Shown here one piece after another: positions 61,232 to 64,000 of a DNA stretch of 64,000 nt. How positions within the stretch are numbered: the first letter of the stretch is position 1; each line of letters opens with the position of its first letter. Source of the DNA: Siderastrea siderea. Its lineage: Eukaryota; Cnidaria; Anthozoa; Scleractinia; Rhizangiidae. Both the position numbers and the translations under genes were made by a program. Location of the stretch: contig OZ034975.1 in the NCBI GenBank assembly GCA_964030785.1, forward strand, positions 35,739,269 through 35,803,268. Direction: 5' to 3'. The notes below the pieces were generated by a model. It was given only the letters and a program-made list of their open reading frames with translations, was not told the DNA's origin and ran no database searches.

Positions 61232-63426
61232 TTGATTTCTTCTCCAAAGCACAGCCTTCTCTTTATTTGCGACAAAAAGAAGTCAACCATTTTTACGGCA
61301 AATTTGCACAATTCCGTCTATGTTGTTCCTGTTGTTGGTTCGAAATCGAGAGTTTCCAGTCCTCAAGGAATTGTCGTTAAAGACGATAAGTTGGTGGTAT
61401 TAGCATCTGATCGCACATCCTGTCTAAAGATCATTGATATCAAGTCACTGTTGAATAAGAGTCGTGCCTTGTTACAACTTGACACCAATGATGATGAGGA
61501 TGCCACAGAACCTGTTGCAGCAAGCACTTCAACAAGTAACCCCGGAAAAGTTAAAGTCTACGATTTGTGTTTTCGGTCAAACACTGACTACGAAAAAACT
61601 GATCTTGGACGCGTGGTTTCTATGACAACAAATCCCAGTTCAGAGGGCGAAGAAATTAGCGAGAACACGTCTATTTTGCTACTCAGTTTTGACAAGAAGA
61701 CTATTTTTAAAGCGTCAAATTTTACCTTTGCATTTGACCAGAAGTGCTATAACGCAGACGTGGAAATTCTTTTGGAACTGACAACAGGTCAACCGCTTTG
61801 CATTTATCAAGATCCACAGAGCCTACTTGTGTCACTACACAATTACGGAATCAAGCGTATTCGTTGGCAAAACGGGGCTTTACTGATGTCAAGTGTGTTG
61901 AAGAAAAATCCTTCGTCAATTCTCGGTATCGGACGTACTGAGGAAAAACTCGTTTTCTCTGATTGCCAAGACCCCACAGTCAACTTTTTCGTCGAAGAAG
62001 AGTCACGTATAACGTACTCTCTGGGAACTGTTCAGGGTTTTCAGGACGGCTACACAGTTGCCTTTAACTCACCGTCTTCACTTGTTGCGTTTGGCGAGAC
62101 TGTCTTCGTTTGTGACACAAGCAAGTAACAGCTGTCAGAATAATTACAAGTCTCACCACTTATAGGCTCCTTGGAGAAAAAATGGATTCGTTCATTGACC
62201 TCTTTCAACTAAGAGAAGATTCGGGTAAAGATTATGTAAGCCACCATACAAGTCTGAATGATGGCTTAAAGATTCTTAAGGGAACAGCTGATTTGATGAA
62301 AGAGATAGAAGTTCAAGCACGTGGTCGAACGGGACGGAGATGCCCACATCTTGGGTTTACGAAACCAACCAGAGACTCTTTCCAAATGCTACACTCTTCA
62401 TTTGCCAAGATCAAGTCAATTTTAGATGACAAGGGTCTTCTTCACATTGCAGAAGAAGCTGATTTCTCCAGCTTCACAACCTTGCAGGTCGAACATTTCT
62501 TTGCCGGGATGAGGACGCCGAGTAGGCCGACACCAGACATGCATGCACGATTACGCAAGCCGGAGGCCAAACTGCATCATTGAGTCGCTTCAGAAAACCT
62601 ATCAGTCTTCCTTCATAGTTTACAGTGGTCCTCAAAGTCATTACATTGAAAAGAAAGTTCATGAAAAAGAACCTGAATGGCTGTATGAACGCTGTAAGTC
62701 AAGGACTGTGCACACTCTGGAAGAGAGGGATGAGACCAGGGAAGAGGCTAAGGAGCTTAGGCTTTTCGCCAAAGAGTTTGGACAGGGAGTGAGACAGCAA
62801 AGGGTGAGGGTAAAACCCAAGAAAGAGCTGGGACACTACCCTTGGCTATTTCCATGATGAAAAGAATCATTGCGCCAGAAACTCGAAATTTAAATATGCT
62901 TGAAGAACTCCAGGGCCTCGAGGAAGAAAGTGGTGATCACCTGGATGCCGGGACGTCAGTGGAAAAGAACAGAGTTGTTTTTTCAAAAGGAGAAGTTGTC
63001 GCTCTTAAGCATAACTACAGGACGTACCTGGAGCCCTTTTTTCTGGCAATCCTCTGTGAAGAGCTCCACAGCAGGAATGATTGTTTCCTGGAGGAAAAAC
63101 TCAAAATAAATTGGCTGGAGCAATCAGAGGAAGATCCTTTAGTCTACAACAAAGGAACCTTTGACGATCAAAATTCACCGAAATGCATCATGGACCGAGT
63201 CTCTGTTGATCGGGAAGCTGAACAGTTTATTTTAAGAAGAAACGAAGAACGGCGCCTAAGAAATTTGGCTCACGGGCATGTAGACAACGTGTCAGACGAC
63301 AGTGACGATGAAAGCCAGGAAGAGGAGAATCTAGCAGAAGTGGAAGAGGAAGAGCCTAGTAGCAGATCCCGGTTTGAGGCTGGACACTGTAGATCTGGGA
63401 GAAGAGTCACCAGATATCTTCTTTAA
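61232..63426 (+). pseudogene. Frameshifted NHL-propeller-like repetitive gene
   Basis: Three or four + strand frames form one broken, intronless gene: 61232-62128, 62182-62583, about 62540-62857 and 62842-63426. The first part has NHL/propeller-like strings (SPQGIVVKDDKLVVLASD, later LVAFGETVFVCD). The second part has LQVEHFFAGMRTPSRPTPDM and continues in another frame as HDYASRRPNCIIESLQ. The last part is a VFSKGEVVALKHNYRTYLEP chromatin-reader-like module, then an acidic tail and GRRVTRYLL. Breaks lie near 62124-62132, at 62536-62542 (duplicated CATG) and near 62850. It is probably a dead copy of a multicopy, transposon-associated cnidarian gene; the exact family is not known to me. Confidence 0.55.
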
Positions 63427-63504
63427 ATACACTTTTAACATTAATTTTTCAGTCACAATTTCGCTATTGCTAGAAAATGAAGAAAGCTTAAAAGAGGGTG
63501 CTAA

Positions 63505-63612
63505 TGGGGTTAGTAGTTAACTGACAATTGGCCAAAATAATAGTAGTTAACTGACATTTGGCCAAAAAATTAGTAGTTAACTGATAAATTAAAAGTCAAC
63601 AGTTAACTGACA
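63505..63612. repeat. Short tandem repeat (TAGTAGTTAACTGACATTTGGCC)
   Basis: Three to four copies of TTAGTAGTTAACTGACAWTTGG with CCAAAA, spaced about 30 bases, just downstream of the NHL-like relic. Confidence 0.8.
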
Positions 63613-63765
63613 TTTTATTAATTATATTGAATACGATTGTTGATGTTTTAAAAGCAATAAAGACTTTCTTAACAGCGAGGCTATTTCGTGACATTTACCT
63701 GTCACGCTGCGTGACCTGGTAGCGGTATTCACTGTTATTTGGGTCACTTCCGATGCAAAAGTGCC

Positions 63766-63840
63766 ATGCCAAGCGTAACTTGGATCTTGATCTCTGTGAT
63801 GGCTTTGAGTGGCGTGGTCAAAGTAGACTGTGTGACAGGC
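63766..63840 (+). CDS. Possible signal-peptide exon at the window edge
   Basis: ATG at 63766 opens MPSVTWILISVMALSGVVK and VDC, a plausible secretion signal. The frame stays open to 63951, but the later part is Gly/Arg/Glu-rich and not signal- or domain-like, so an unseen donor may end the exon. It could be the first exon of a gene to the right or simply chance. Confidence 0.25.
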
Positions 63841-64000
63841 GTAGAAAGGGGAGGGAAAAGGGGAGAAATTATTCTCGAGGACGGAGGGGAGAGGAAGGGG
63901 GTCATGCAGGCCTTCCAACCCCATTTTATAACTATGTTGAATGGAAATTGAGAAACACGAATTTCGAGTACTTAAGGTGGCCGAACACAGTTTTCTTGTA

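Overview
This window looks like nuclear DNA from an invertebrate animal, most likely a stony coral or other anthozoan cnidarian. The reasons are AT-rich introns of 0.1-4 kb, GT-AG exons, many short inverted-repeat elements, a KIAA1958/Crypton-type recombinase relic and tRNA-derived SINEs. The species assignment is inference. Most listed open reading frames are chance frames in introns and repeats; the real coding content is in short spliced exons, which I rebuilt from splice sites and phase.

The main content is a local cluster of receptor tyrosine kinases (RTKs) that share one exon plan. Gene A (+, 1-15369, 5' end cut by the window) encodes Ig - SEA - transmembrane helix - kinase. Gene B (-, 23247-16025) encodes a transmembrane helix, a long tyrosine-repeat juxtamembrane segment and a kinase, with no ectodomain exon found. 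Gene C (+, 26920-52771) is complete from signal peptide to stop and encodes signal - cysteine-free Ig-like - Ig - SEA - Ly6/uPAR (LU) - transmembrane - kinase, but it has an in-frame TGA in the kinase domain. Gene D (+, from 58735) is represented by a 76-nt signal-peptide exon and one or two further exons. An orphan B-type last exon on the + strand (24183-24251) is a remnant of another copy. All three kinases keep the Gly loop, VAxK lysine, HRDLAARN and DFG, but carry AYE in place of APE.

Layout: 1-15.4 kb gene A, with repeats in its introns; 15.4-16.0 kb tail-to-tail gap; 16.0-23.2 kb gene B, with an inverted-repeat element beside a splice donor; 23.3-26.9 kb intergenic with the orphan exon and the gene C promoter; 26.9-52.8 kb gene C, whose introns hold a 58-bp minisatellite, a dead tyrosine recombinase, MITEs and SINEs; 52.8-58.7 kb intergenic with a 3.2-kb foldback element; 58.7-60.6 kb start of gene D; 60.9 kb a perfect hairpin; 61.2-63.4 kb a frameshifted NHL-propeller-like repetitive gene; 63.4-64 kb short repeats.

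The RTKs would be single-pass membrane receptors whose variable ectodomains are joined to a conserved kinase and a YVNL/YVNM tail suited to SH2 adaptors. The best candidate for something not previously described is the Ig-SEA-LU-TM-kinase arrangement of gene C.
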